The notes: generated by a model from the sequence alone, not told the origin. A stretch of 64,000 bases of DNA from Oceanirhabdus seepicola (GCF_023684385.1 NZ_JAGSOJ010000001.1:1077146-1141145); one strand, 5' to 3'; positions 8,741 to 16,719 are shown, numbered from the stretch's first letter. Numbers and translations: made by a program.

Positions 8741-8764
8741 TCATTTATTTAAATTAAAAAACAT
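8741..8764 (-). other. Seven-codon upstream ORF in frame with the MarR gene
   Basis: ATG 8764 with AGGAGG 8 nt upstream reads MFFNLNK and then TGA, in the same frame as the MarR gene. Translation past the TGA would give a first helix of normal length. Options are a leader peptide coupled to MarR, a nonsense mutation with re-initiation, or recoding of UGA. No clear bacterial SECIS hairpin is visible just after the TGA. Confidence 0.5.
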
Positions 8765-8794
8765 ATAGACCTCCTAGTTGATAATTTTCTTTAT

Positions 8795-8824
8795 GATTAT
8801 ACGTCATATATGATAAAAGTTCAA
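8795..8824 (-). promoter_or_regulatory. Promoter of the MarR gene
   Basis: On the minus strand TTGAAC, 17 nt and TATAAT lie about 30-60 nt before the ATG at 8764. Both boxes and spacing fit sigma-A well. Confidence 0.65.
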
Positions 8825-8879
8825 CTTGTTACATTTTTATCCATATTGTTATATTAAAATTTTACTCGTTACCTATTCT

Positions 8880-9347
8880 CTATTCTTTGTTCTTTATTCT
8901 CGAATGCTGGTATGCAAATACTACCCCAAGTAGAAGATAAATTATTGTCCCACTCTTAAATAAATATATTATCCCATTTAGTAGTGTTTCCCAATCATTC
9001 ATATCTATAACCATCAGTACTTTTACCCCATATTCTGTTGCAGCCAAATACACTGCGTAAATATATACTATTAATTGTCCCATAATACAGGATACAATAG
9101 TACAAATCACCGCAACTATTGGAAAATATATATGTTTTCCTCTTCCATGGTTCCTTACAACTACTGCAATGAAATACCCAACTAAACCATATATGATTAT
9201 ATTTGTACTTCCAATTAGTATACTTGCTAAAGCAAAGAATATAGTCCCTAATATAGCTCCAATTACTCCTGCTAGAAGCCCTGCAAATGGTCTTTCAAAT
9301 TCTATTTCTCTTTCTATTTGCATCTCTTCAGTATTAGTTTGTCTCAT
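8880..9347 (-). CDS. Four-helix membrane protein, unknown
   Basis: 155 residues. An acidic N-terminal tail (TEEMQIEREIEFERP) precedes four hydrophobic segments (about 21-45, 48-66, 74-98 and 128-148). Short basic loops lie after helix 2 (RNHGRGKH) and at the C-terminus, suggesting cytoplasmic ends. I do not recognise the family. The ATG is preceded by a GGAGGGA site. It is monocistronic. Confidence 0.7.
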   Translation of the reverse strand: MRQTNTEEMQIEREIEFERPFAGLLAGVIGAILGTIFFALASILIGSTNIIIYGLVGYFIAVVVRNHGRGKHIYFPIVAVICTIVSCIMGQLIVYIYAVYLAATEYGVKVLMVIDMNDWETLLNGIIYLFKSGTIIYLLLGVVFAYQHSRIKNKE

Positions 9348-9515
9348 ATTTTCCCTCCATTCTCTTCATGTCTCAATAATTACTTGTCCCATCTTATATT
9401 ATAGTCTTTTTTTCAAAATAACAATACTAGTTTTGTGAAGCTTGTCTATAAAATCTATACCAAATCCGCTTATATTTTATTCAAAGGATTTATTGCGGGT
9501 AAAAACCATACCTCA

Positions 9516-9558
9516 AATGCTTTCCCTACATGATCTTATTCATAAAGGGAAAAGCATT
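9516..9558. repeat. Inverted repeat in intergenic gap
   Basis: AATGCTTTCCCT pairs with AGGGAAAAGCATT around a 17-nt loop. No T tract follows, so it is not a standard terminator. It lies after the Cys-rich miniprotein gene and may stabilise or end its transcript. Nothing else is seen in 9348-9587. Confidence 0.5.
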
Positions 9559-9587
9559 AATTTCCAAAGTATGATCATTTTCACCTT

Positions 9588-9743
9588 TTACTCACTCTCT
9601 ACTTTTCTTTCATAGCTCCAATCGTCAGGATCTATACACATATCACCAATTATCCTTAGACAATTATACTCTAAACACCAACCTCCATCATCATCTTTTC
9701 CCTCAAAACAGGTGCAATTTGAACAATACATGTCTCTTTCCAT
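9588..9743 (-). CDS. Cys-rich miniprotein (51 aa)
   Basis: The ATG at 9743 has a perfect AGGAGG at 6 nt spacing. The 51-residue product starts MERDMYCSNC and has seven cysteines: C7, C10, C12, C23, C28 and C36 with CxxCxC at the start, plus acidic stretches (DDDGG). Cys spacing suggests a small zinc-binding or redox knuckle in the cytoplasm, since there is no signal peptide. Family unknown. It was below the usual length cutoff, but the ribosome site and the paired cysteines argue for a real gene. I count six cysteines with certainty (7, 10, 12, 23, 28, 36). Confidence 0.6.
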   Translation of the reverse strand: MERDMYCSNCTCFEGKDDDGGWCLEYNCLRIIGDMCIDPDDWSYERKVESE

Positions 9744-9821
9744 AGCAAGCCTCCTATTTCTCAAAAATTCGCTTACTATTAGTAATTACCTAAATTATCA
9801 AAAAATATAGGCATAGTCCAA

Positions 9822-9849
9822 AAAACACTTTGATTTTTCAAAGTGTTTT
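9822..9849 (-). terminator. Terminator
   Basis: An 11-bp stem (9822-9832 with 9839-9849) ending in a T run on the minus strand, directly after the stop of the small membrane gene at 9856. Confidence 0.75.
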
Positions 9850-9855
9850 ACATCA

Positions 9856-10065
9856 TTATGATTTAAATTTAGATTCCTTTTTTTCTATTGACTTTAACTT
9901 ACCGCCAATAATAAACAGCAACACCATTAATAAAAAGCATATGAAAATTAACAATATAGTAAAATTAATATTACATAATCTTATGAAGCGTATAATAAAT
10001 CGCACATCTAAATATATTAGCACCATTAATATCAAGTAAAAAATATTATATAATATTTTTTTCAT
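9856..10065 (-). CDS. Small membrane protein (69 aa), unknown
   Basis: 69 residues made of two hydrophobic helices (about 5-25 and 34-53) and a basic, charged tail (KLKSIEKKESKFKS). The ATG is preceded by AGGGAGATG. The terminator right after it supports a real transcription unit. Family not recognised. Confidence 0.6.
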   Translation of the reverse strand: MKKILYNIFYLILMVLIYLDVRFIIRFIRLCNINFTILLIFICFLLMVLLFIIGGKLKSIEKKESKFKS

Positions 10066-10197
10066 GATACATCTCCCTTCAATTCACAAATGTTATTATT
10101 TATAATTATAGGATATTTATGTATAATTGTCTATTTAGATATATTTTATATTCAAAGTGATATAGTTCTGTTTTTAGTATAATTGGGAAAATTAACT

Positions 10198-10219
10198 CAG
10201 CCACCCTTTTGGATGACTG
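10198..10219 (-). terminator. Terminator of the MFS gene
   Basis: A 9-bp stem with two G-U pairs and an AAAA loop (minus strand CAGTCATCC/GGGTGGCTG), followed by TTAATTTT, directly downstream of the MFS stop codon. Confidence 0.6.
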
Positions 10220-10223
10220 TGGT

Positions 10224-11501
10224 TTAAGCAATATCTATTATAATTTCACGAACTTGTTTCTTATTCATTTTTATAATAGTTGTAATATTCATAGCTAATA
10301 TAATAGCCACCCCTACCAAGAATGCAGTATATGGTGGGGTTACCTTTGTCATAACTCCTGAGATCCCAAGTCCTAGTGGAATAACTATGTTAATCGTACA
10401 CATTGCAGCTGACCAGACTCGTCCTCTGAATTCTTCTTCTACTTCCTTTTGCATAAAATACATTATGGGAATATTAATGAATGAGATGCATATCCCGATA
10501 CAACACATCATGATTGTTAAGAGTCCTGCTGTTAGTAAATTCCCAAGCAAGGGATTACTCACCACAGCAACTGTCATTATAGTGAATGCCACACCGATAA
10601 CAAGATTAGTGTTCATTATTATTTTCATATATTGAATCACTTTCAATCGCTTCACAAGAAGCGCACCAATTATCATTCCAATAGGGAATCCCCCTTGTAT
10701 AATTCCATAAACCTGAGAAGACAAGCCTAGAACATTATTTACTATATAGGGAATCGGTACATTTATGGATAGTGCTAAATAGAAGTTCAAGGCTATAAAT
10801 AACCCTATAACATATACAATATCTTCTCTCCTTTTGATATATCTGAAGCCACCCTTCATATCTTCTAAAATTCCTAAACTATTTTTCTTTTGGACAACTT
10901 CTTTTTCTGTATCTTCATTTATCTTAAAATCTATCAAAGCTTCCATAATGGCAGATATTAAAAATGATATACCATTAAATAATACAAAGACTTCTAACCC
11001 CATGAATCCAAATACTATTCCTCCAATGACCGGTCCTAATATACTAGATATTGAACTAATTATAGTTCCTATAGAGTTAATGTTCATAAGATTTTCTTTA
11101 AAAACAAACTTAGGTTTTGCTGAAGTAAATGCTGTATAGAATATATCTGATAAAACTCCTATCACCATATTAGTACCATATATTATCCAAAGATTAATAT
11201 TATCTGTAATGAATAGTAGAAACAACATTAAAAATATACACCCATTGATTATATCCATAAGAACAATCAATTTTTTCTTATCTACCCTATCAACTATAAC
11301 CCCTGTAATTGGAGCCATTAAGATACTAGGTAATATTGAAAATATTAATGATACTGCAAATGTTAAACCTGACCCTGTCAATTTTAATACATATAATCCT
11401 ATAGCAAATTTGTAGATGGAAGAACCGAATACTGATATAAAATTACCGACAATATAATATAATCTATTTCTAAATTCAACCTTCTCAATTCTTTTTTCCA
11501 T
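10224..11501 (-). CDS. MFS transporter, drug/macrolide-efflux type
   Basis: 425 residues with about 12 membrane helices and the MFS motif A loop between helices 2 and 3 (GVIVDRVDKKKLIVLMD). The N-terminal 'RNRLYYIVGNFISVFGSSIYKFAIGLYVL' resembles the MFS_3 / macrolide-efflux group (MefA-like), which exports drugs using the proton gradient. The ATG has AAAGGAGGAG upstream. A 41-nt dyad lies in its promoter region, so it is probably repressor-controlled, but no regulator gene is beside it. Substrate unknown. Confidence 0.85.
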   Translation of the reverse strand: MEKRIEKVEFRNRLYYIVGNFISVFGSSIYKFAIGLYVLKLTGSGLTFAVSLIFSILPSILMAPITGVIVDRVDKKKLIVLMDIINGCIFLMLFLLFITDNINLWIIYGTNMVIGVLSDIFYTAFTSAKPKFVFKENLMNINSIGTIISSISSILGPVIGGIVFGFMGLEVFVLFNGISFLISAIMEALIDFKINEDTEKEVVQKKNSLGILEDMKGGFRYIKRREDIVYVIGLFIALNFYLALSINVPIPYIVNNVLGLSSQVYGIIQGGFPIGMIIGALLVKRLKVIQYMKIIMNTNLVIGVAFTIMTVAVVSNPLLGNLLTAGLLTIMMCCIGICISFINIPIMYFMQKEVEEEFRGRVWSAAMCTINIVIPLGLGISGVMTKVTPPYTAFLVGVAIILAMNITTIIKMNKKQVREIIIDIA

Positions 11502-11531
11502 ATTAATCTCCTCCTTTAGGCAAGTTCGAAT

Positions 11532-11572
11532 AAATAACCAGTCAGTATACTCGTATATTTGACTTGTTATTT
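11532..11572. promoter_or_regulatory. Long dyad operator candidate upstream of the MFS gene
   Basis: Nested inverted repeats share one centre near 11552: AAATAAC/GTTATTT (outer), AGTCA/TGACT and TATAC/GTATA (inner). One half carries a 1-nt bulge. It is located 30-70 nt before the MFS start, where a repressor would block transcription. Confidence 0.65.
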
Positions 11573-11661
11573 ATTTTCACATGCCTTTATTTAATCTTAT
11601 CAAGAGGGGAAATCCCAACTGCAAGTACTTTTTTTAGTATTTTTTATTTATTTAAATAAAA

Positions 11662-11680
11662 AAAGTGGGGTTACCCCACA
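11662..11680 (-). terminator. Terminator of the MerR-methyltransferase gene
   Basis: GTGGGGT pairs with ACCCCAC in a tight 7-bp GC stem, followed on the minus strand by seven T. It lies 8 nt after the stop codon. Confidence 0.85.
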
Positions 11681-11687
11681 AAAAATC

Positions 11688-12914
11688 CTACTCTCTTTTA
11701 CCATAACAACTATAGAAATACATATTCTCACTTTCTAAAAAATAATCATCATATTTTCCGCCTTTAGTCAAACACTCTCCAATATGTTCATTGCTTATTG
11801 TATATCCCAAACTATTCAATTCCTCTTTAACTTTATTCAGTATAAAATTATCTCTAACCTCAGCTTTAATTTCGGTGTTTGTATCAAATTTTTTAAATAT
11901 GTTATATAATCCAAATAAATCTGTACTCTCTTTTATAACCTTATTAATCTTTCTTAGAAGGAATTCTTTATTCTCAAAAGCATAATTACTACTTCCAAAT
12001 CCATCAATTATACTATCTACACAATTATTTTTTAAAGGAATTTCTTCAAAATCCATACACATCAAAACTATATTTTTCTCTACATGAGCTTTTTCTAAAA
12101 CTTTTTTAAGATTTCTGTGATCTTCCATAAAATGGTCGACAGCAAAATATACAGTATCATCTTGAAGTTTATCATATAAACATCTTAATGAAAAACCTGA
12201 ACCAACCCCAAGATCCATTAGAACTTTACCAGTGAAATCTATTCCTTTCTGCTCCTTTATCCTTAGACTCCACTCGATACTTTTCATTATCTCCTCTAGA
12301 TAATCATCCTCTGTATTGAGTATATACTTGCTTATATCATACCACTCATATTCCTTCTTTTCCCTTTCAATTATCTTATTCCCCTTTAAAATACCTTCTT
12401 CTATAGAATAACTTTGTCCACATTCACACTGAAGACAACCATTTATAATTTTATTATCCTCAATCTCCCCATTCTTAAGTTTTAACTTACCTTTACATTT
12501 ATGACATGCTAGAAGTTGAAGTATATTTAAGTTTACTCCAACCGTGTTTCTTTTGGTACTCTGCACCTTACTCAAATCATCTATTTCTTCTTCAATCATG
12601 CACTTGTATTCTCTATATTTTTGAATGTGTTCTTCTAATTCTTTATTCTTTCTATTAAATATTTCTTTATATAATTCATCTTCTCTATACCCTGTTAATT
12701 TTCCTAATTTCATATAGAAGAAAATATTCTTTATCTCATTTAACTTGAACCCCATATTTTTCAGTCTCTGAATTTCTTGAAAATCAGCTCTACACCCATC
12801 ATCAAAATCATATTGAGCTCCATTCTTCTTTGGTATCAAGAGACCAATATCTATATAATGCCTTAGAGTATCTTTAGTTGTATTATTAATTTTTATGAAC
12901 TCTCCAATTTTCAT
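11688..12914 (-). CDS. MerR HTH - zinc ribbon - SAM methyltransferase fusion
   Basis: 408 residues from ATG 12914 (GGGGAGGG ribosome site just upstream; a longer frame to 12938 would overlap it). Three parts: a MerR DNA-binding domain (about 1-70, IGEFIKINNTTKDTLRHYIDIGLLIP) with a coiled dimerisation helix to about 120; a Cys-rich ribbon (about 135-175: CHKC then CLQCECG); and a class I methyltransferase with motif I DLGVGSGFS and acidic DH motif after it. The ribbon plus methyltransferase resembles the RlmA rRNA methyltransferase plan. It follows a second MerR gene after 33 nt in the same operon, divergent from a MATE exporter. It may sense a drug by methylating it, or act as regulator only; that is inference. 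Confidence 0.8.
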   Translation of the reverse strand: MKIGEFIKINNTTKDTLRHYIDIGLLIPKKNGAQYDFDDGCRADFQEIQRLKNMGFKLNEIKNIFFYMKLGKLTGYREDELYKEIFNRKNKELEEHIQKYREYKCMIEEEIDDLSKVQSTKRNTVGVNLNILQLLACHKCKGKLKLKNGEIEDNKIINGCLQCECGQSYSIEEGILKGNKIIEREKKEYEWYDISKYILNTEDDYLEEIMKSIEWSLRIKEQKGIDFTGKVLMDLGVGSGFSLRCLYDKLQDDTVYFAVDHFMEDHRNLKKVLEKAHVEKNIVLMCMDFEEIPLKNNCVDSIIDGFGSSNYAFENKEFLLRKINKVIKESTDLFGLYNIFKKFDTNTEIKAEVRDNFILNKVKEELNSLGYTISNEHIGECLTKGGKYDDYFLESENMYFYSCYGKRE

Positions 12915-12947
12915 GATTGACCCTCCCCATATTATCAAAGTCTAGTT

Positions 12948-13772
12948 TTAAATTTTTTGTACTTGTATAGATATCTCTATTAAATATTCCTCCTGTGATT
13001 GAGCTGAAAGATATCCTATAAGTTCATTTTCATAAGCATCTCCTATAATTTCATATCCACTCTTTTCTATAAAATCTATTAGCTTTTTATAAGAAATATG
13101 TGTTGTATCATACCCTCCTCTATGATTAATACGTGCATAAATCCCCTTTGGTTTAACACTCTCATCATCAATTATACTTTTACTGTCTATCATAATATAA
13201 ATAGCCTTTATGTTATTAAACTTTCCACTGAGTATATCTTCCTTTTTTATAATACCTCCAATAGGATTTCCATTATCAAATTCCTCTTTATCCTTACAAT
13301 TATTAATAAACTCAATAATTTTCCCCATTATTTTTTTATAGTCATCACTCTCAACACTGGAAGTCAAAATATTTGTAGAGTTACATCTTTTAAAATAAGG
13401 TTCCTCAATAAGTTGCTGCTTTATAGCTTTTTCTAATTTTACAGATTTATTTTCTATTTTATTGCTAATATGTCTCAGCTTATTAATTTGATTCTTTATT
13501 ACTTCATTTTTCTTCTTAAGTAACTCTGCTAAACTTTCAATATCTTTTTTACTTAGATATTCCTTAATCTCTTTTAGTGGCACTCCTATTTCCTTCAAGC
13601 TTATTAATGTATCTAATGCCTCAAATTGACTCAAAGAATAGTACCTGAAATTTTTTTCATCTTTATACATAGGAGAAAAAACACCAGATTTATCATAATA
13701 AATTAAAGTCTGCTTAGATACATTTGCTAACATTGCAAACTCTCCTGTAGAAAAATATTCTTTATCTTTCAT
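12948..13772 (-). CDS. MerR-family regulator with GyrI-like effector domain
   Basis: 274 residues. The N-terminal MerR winged helix (YFSTGEFAMLANVSKQTLIYYDKSGVFSP) and a coiled-coil linker (about 75-120) are followed by a C-terminal domain of the GyrI/BmrR drug-binding type (about 150-274). Such proteins bind lipophilic cations and activate exporters by twisting a promoter with an overlong spacer. The start is ATG 13772 with AAAGGA upstream; a TTG at 13790 would overlap it. The promoter of the divergent MATE gene has exactly the expected 19-nt spacer. Confidence 0.87.
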   Translation of the reverse strand: MKDKEYFSTGEFAMLANVSKQTLIYYDKSGVFSPMYKDEKNFRYYSLSQFEALDTLISLKEIGVPLKEIKEYLSKKDIESLAELLKKKNEVIKNQINKLRHISNKIENKSVKLEKAIKQQLIEEPYFKRCNSTNILTSSVESDDYKKIMGKIIEFINNCKDKEEFDNGNPIGGIIKKEDILSGKFNNIKAIYIMIDSKSIIDDESVKPKGIYARINHRGGYDTTHISYKKLIDFIEKSGYEIIGDAYENELIGYLSAQSQEEYLIEISIQVQKI

Positions 13773-13798
13773 ATTTATAATTCCTTTCAAAAAAATCC

Positions 13799-13829
13799 TT
13801 GCCTATATAGTTACTATATACCTTATTAT
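13799..13829 (+). promoter_or_regulatory. MerR-type promoter and operator for the MATE gene
   Basis: TTGCCT (13799-13804), a 19-nt spacer and TATTAT (13824-13829). A perfect 17-nt palindrome TATATAGTTACTATATA (13804-13820) fills the spacer. The overlong spacer with an internal palindrome is the hallmark of MerR-activated promoters. Confidence 0.88.
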
Positions 13830-13865
13830 TCTACTAGTAAACATTTAGAACAAGGAGGATTATAT

Positions 13866-15191
13866 ATGGAAACTACATTTTCACAAGAAACATCATTAAA
13901 GGAATTCTTTAAATTTGTTTTACCACCAATTTTATCTATGCTTTTTTTATCATTATATACAATTATGGATGGTATATTTGTATCTCACAAAGTTGGTTCT
14001 GATGCATTAGCTAGCATTAATATTGTACTCCCTATGATTAACTTATTATGTGGTATTGGTGTCATGTTTGCAACTGGTGGCAGTGCTTTAATATCTATAT
14101 CATTAGGGGAAAAGAACTTAAATGAAGCTAATAATAGATTCACCTTAATTCTTTTATTCTCTTTAATAATTGGGGTTATGTTTAGTACTCTAGGACTTGT
14201 ATTTAATGAAAGAATTTTTTCTCTTTTAGGCGCTACAGAAACTTTAATGATTTATTGTAAGAGCTATGGAATAATAATTTTGTTATGTGCTCCATTCTAT
14301 ATACTTAAGATGGTTTTTGAGTATTTTACAAGAGTTGATGGTGCCTTTAACTTTAGTCTATTAGCCTCTTTATTAGGTGGACTAATTGACTTGATACTTA
14401 ATTATGTATTTATATTTCAATTAAATTTCGGTATAAAAGGTGCAGCTTTGTCAACCCTTATTGGCGCAGCTTTTTCTACTATTTTATGTGCCTTATATTT
14501 TATAAGTAAAAAATCTACATTGAAATATGTTAAGCCATCATTAGATTTAAGATTATTGAAAGATACTATATATAATGGTTCATCTGAAATGGTAACTCAG
14601 TTATCTGCAGCAATAACTACATTATTTTTTAATTACATAGCCCTTAAATATGCAGGTGAAAATGGAGTAGCGGCAATTACAATAATATTATTTATTCAAT
14701 TCGTAATGACATCCGTCTATCTAGGACATATCGCAGGTGTTTCTCCTGTTATTAGTTTTAATTATGGTGCTGAAAATTCAATAAAAATCAAAGAATATCA
14801 TACATATTCAAAAGTTTTCGTTATGATATCCTCAATCATTATATTTATTTTATGTTTTGCTTTCTCTCCATTTATTGTTAAGATATTCATCTCTGAAACA
14901 AATATTGTATATACTCTAACATTAAACGGATTAAGAATTTTTGCTTTTTCATTTCTAGCTACTGGATTAAATATTTATACCTCTGGATTGTTTACAGCTT
15001 TATCAAATGGAAAGACTTCCGCATTGCTTTCTTTTTCAAGAACCTTTATATTTTGTATTATTGGTTTCTTGTTATTACCTAACTTTTTTAAATTGAATGG
15101 ATTATGGTTAGTAGTTCCCTTTGCAGAATTTTCTTCGCTCTTTGTTTCATTATTCTTTTTAAAAAGAAATAAGAAAGTTTATTTATATTAG
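13866..15191 (+). CDS. MATE-family multidrug exporter
   Basis: 441 residues with 12 predicted membrane helices in two similar halves, starting with the family's 'FFKFVLPPILSMLFLSLYTIMDGIFVS' and later 'GGLIDLILNYVFI' blocks. MATE proteins export cationic drugs using Na+ or H+ gradients. AAGGAGG lies before the ATG. It is divergent from the MerR/GyrI-type regulator gene, and the shared promoter carries the MerR architecture, so drug-induced expression is likely. Confidence 0.92.
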   Translation: METTFSQETSLKEFFKFVLPPILSMLFLSLYTIMDGIFVSHKVGSDALASINIVLPMINLLCGIGVMFATGGSALISISLGEKNLNEANNRFTLILLFSLIIGVMFSTLGLVFNERIFSLLGATETLMIYCKSYGIIILLCAPFYILKMVFEYFTRVDGAFNFSLLASLLGGLIDLILNYVFIFQLNFGIKGAALSTLIGAAFSTILCALYFISKKSTLKYVKPSLDLRLLKDTIYNGSSEMVTQLSAAITTLFFNYIALKYAGENGVAAITIILFIQFVMTSVYLGHIAGVSPVISFNYGAENSIKIKEYHTYSKVFVMISSIIIFILCFAFSPFIVKIFISETNIVYTLTLNGLRIFAFSFLATGLNIYTSGLFTALSNGKTSALLSFSRTFIFCIIGFLLLPNFFKLNGLWLVVPFAEFSSLFVSLFFLKRNKKVYLY

Positions 15192-15233
15192 AAAATTGCA
15201 AGATTCAAAACCATTGGAAATAGACAAAGATCA

Positions 15234-15270
15234 AAAAGGTACAAGATAGACAATCTATCTCGTACCTTTT
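15234..15270 (+). terminator. Terminator after the MATE gene
   Basis: A long stem with one mismatch (arms 15234-15249 and 15255-15270), A-rich entry and T-rich exit, between convergent genes. Confidence 0.85.
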
Positions 15271-15293
15271 GTTTTTAAAATTATTAACTATTA

Positions 15294-16040
15294 CTATATC
15301 TTCCCTACAGGCGACACATAAATTACAAATTCATCTTCTCCATCAAGATTTAAAAATTCATCAATTTCTTTCTGATCATAAGCTGCAATAGCACATGTTC
15401 CACATCCTATTGCTTCACAAGCAAGATATAAGTTTTGACAAACATGTCCAGCATCTAAAACCATAGGCTTATGAGCTACTACACTATATCTCCACTCGCC
15501 TCTATACGGAACTACACTCCATACAAAGGTAACAGCACTTTTACCCGCAAATTTTTGACCTAAAGTTACTTGAGCTATTTTTTCTTCTAAATCTTCCTTT
15601 TCAAAAACACATGCTAGCTGATGAGTTAAAGCTAAATATCTATATACTCCACTCTTTAATCCTTCAACTCTATTTACCACAATATATGTTTCAAAAGGAT
15701 GTCTTGCTCCAGCAGAAGGTACTGTTCTCATTGTGCAGTAGTTATCACCCTTTATATCTTTTACTCCTTGTGATGCCCATAATAAAAATGATAACTCTTC
15801 TAAGCTTATACTTTCATCAGTAAACTTTCTGTGACTTACTCTATCCGTGAAAATATCAAAAATATTTGTTTTTGTCAGTATGCTTTCATTAACTTCTGGT
15901 AAATCTATAACTTCATTATTTTCATTATAAGGTTTTTGCAATGGGGGTTGTGGCTTTTGTAATTGTTGATCTGATTGTACATTATCCATTTTATCAAAAT
16001 GTGCCTTCATCCATTCACGTTGTTGCTTTACTGTATCCAT
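15294..16040 (-). CDS. SagB-type nitroreductase-like dehydrogenase
   Basis: 248 residues of the nitroreductase fold: FMN-binding start 'DRVSHRKFTDESISLEELSFLLWASQGV', then 'TVPSAGARHPFETYIVV' and a C-terminal 'AIGCGTCAIAAYDQKEIDEFL'. This is the SagB/ThcOx pattern, whose members oxidise azolines in modified peptides. No SagC/SagD cyclodehydratase and no precursor gene are near, so here it is probably a stand-alone FMN oxidoreductase. The N-terminal 45 residues are polar and Gln/Pro-rich. AGGGGATG precedes the ATG. Confidence 0.85.
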   Translation of the reverse strand: MDTVKQQREWMKAHFDKMDNVQSDQQLQKPQPPLQKPYNENNEVIDLPEVNESILTKTNIFDIFTDRVSHRKFTDESISLEELSFLLWASQGVKDIKGDNYCTMRTVPSAGARHPFETYIVVNRVEGLKSGVYRYLALTHQLACVFEKEDLEEKIAQVTLGQKFAGKSAVTFVWSVVPYRGEWRYSVVAHKPMVLDAGHVCQNLYLACEAIGCGTCAIAAYDQKEIDEFLNLDGEDEFVIYVSPVGKI

Positions 16041-16098
16041 AATAACATCCCCTTTTTTATGACTTATTTATATAATATCTAGTTTAATCATTAACCAA

Positions 16099-16719
16099 TT
16101 AAACTAATCCAAACAGTTTCTTTACTCTTAAATAATTATCCTCAATCGATTTACTACCATCCACAACTATTACGTTCATACCATAGTCCTTAGCATTTTC
16201 TTTTACAATTTTTGCATATTCAACGTCCCTTTTCATCCAATTTTCAAAGGCTTTTTTTGTATCTGAGCAACCATCTAGGTAGTATTTAACCCATTCTCTC
16301 TTACTATAGTTATCAATCTGAAATTCTTTAGTAGGAACCATACAAATATAATTACTATTGTCTATACCATTATTTTTTATAAATTCAGGTAATATAACAG
16401 CACCTTCAACTAATACACTTTTACCTTTATAATTTTTCTCTAAATCTGCTACTATTATTTTTAAAGCCTCTCTATAAAACTTAAATTCATCCTCAACTTG
16501 TTCTTCAATGTCTCTAAACCAAGTTTCATCTAAATTCATAGACTTAACTTTTTTCATAATCTCAACGCCATTTTCAACACCTAATTGAATGTATCTTTCT
16601 AAATAGTCATCACATTTATACATTTCAAATCCAAATTCCTTAACTAACATTTCAGAAATTGTACTCTTGCCACAGCATGGAGATCCACCAATCCAGTAAA
16701 TTTTCATTCCTTCTAACAT
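16099..16719 (-). CDS. P-loop kinase-like NTPase
   Basis: 206 residues from ATG 16719, which has GGAGG at 8 nt. The frame remains open to 16875, but that part is an interspersed hairpin repeat and has no good ribosome site. Walker A GGSPCCGKST lies at about residues 10-19, followed by a 'DDYLERYI' acidic motif and a 'VLVEGAVILPEF' strand. It resembles AAA_33-type small-molecule kinases or adenylylate-kinase-like proteins. A paralog of the same length and plan (GGRPCSGKTT, VILEGSIFLPKF) lies at 62682. Substrate unknown. Confidence 0.75.
   Translation of the reverse strand: MLEGMKIYWIGGSPCCGKSTISEMLVKEFGFEMYKCDDYLERYIQLGVENGVEIMKKVKSMNLDETWFRDIEEQVEDEFKFYREALKIIVADLEKNYKGKSVLVEGAVILPEFIKNNGIDNSNYICMVPTKEFQIDNYSKREWVKYYLDGCSDTKKAFENWMKRDVEYAKIVKENAKDYGMNVIVVDGSKSIEDNYLRVKKLFGLV

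Noticed and set aside
8741-8743. UGA as confirmed selenocysteine codon in the MarR gene
   Set aside because: No typical SECIS stem-loop directly after the UGA and no Sec machinery in the window. Kept only as an open question.
15294-16040. SagB-type enzyme as part of an azole-modified peptide cluster
   Set aside because: No cyclodehydratase (SagC/SagD), exporter operon or Cys/Ser-rich precursor lies near. The neighbours are a MATE pump and a P-loop kinase.
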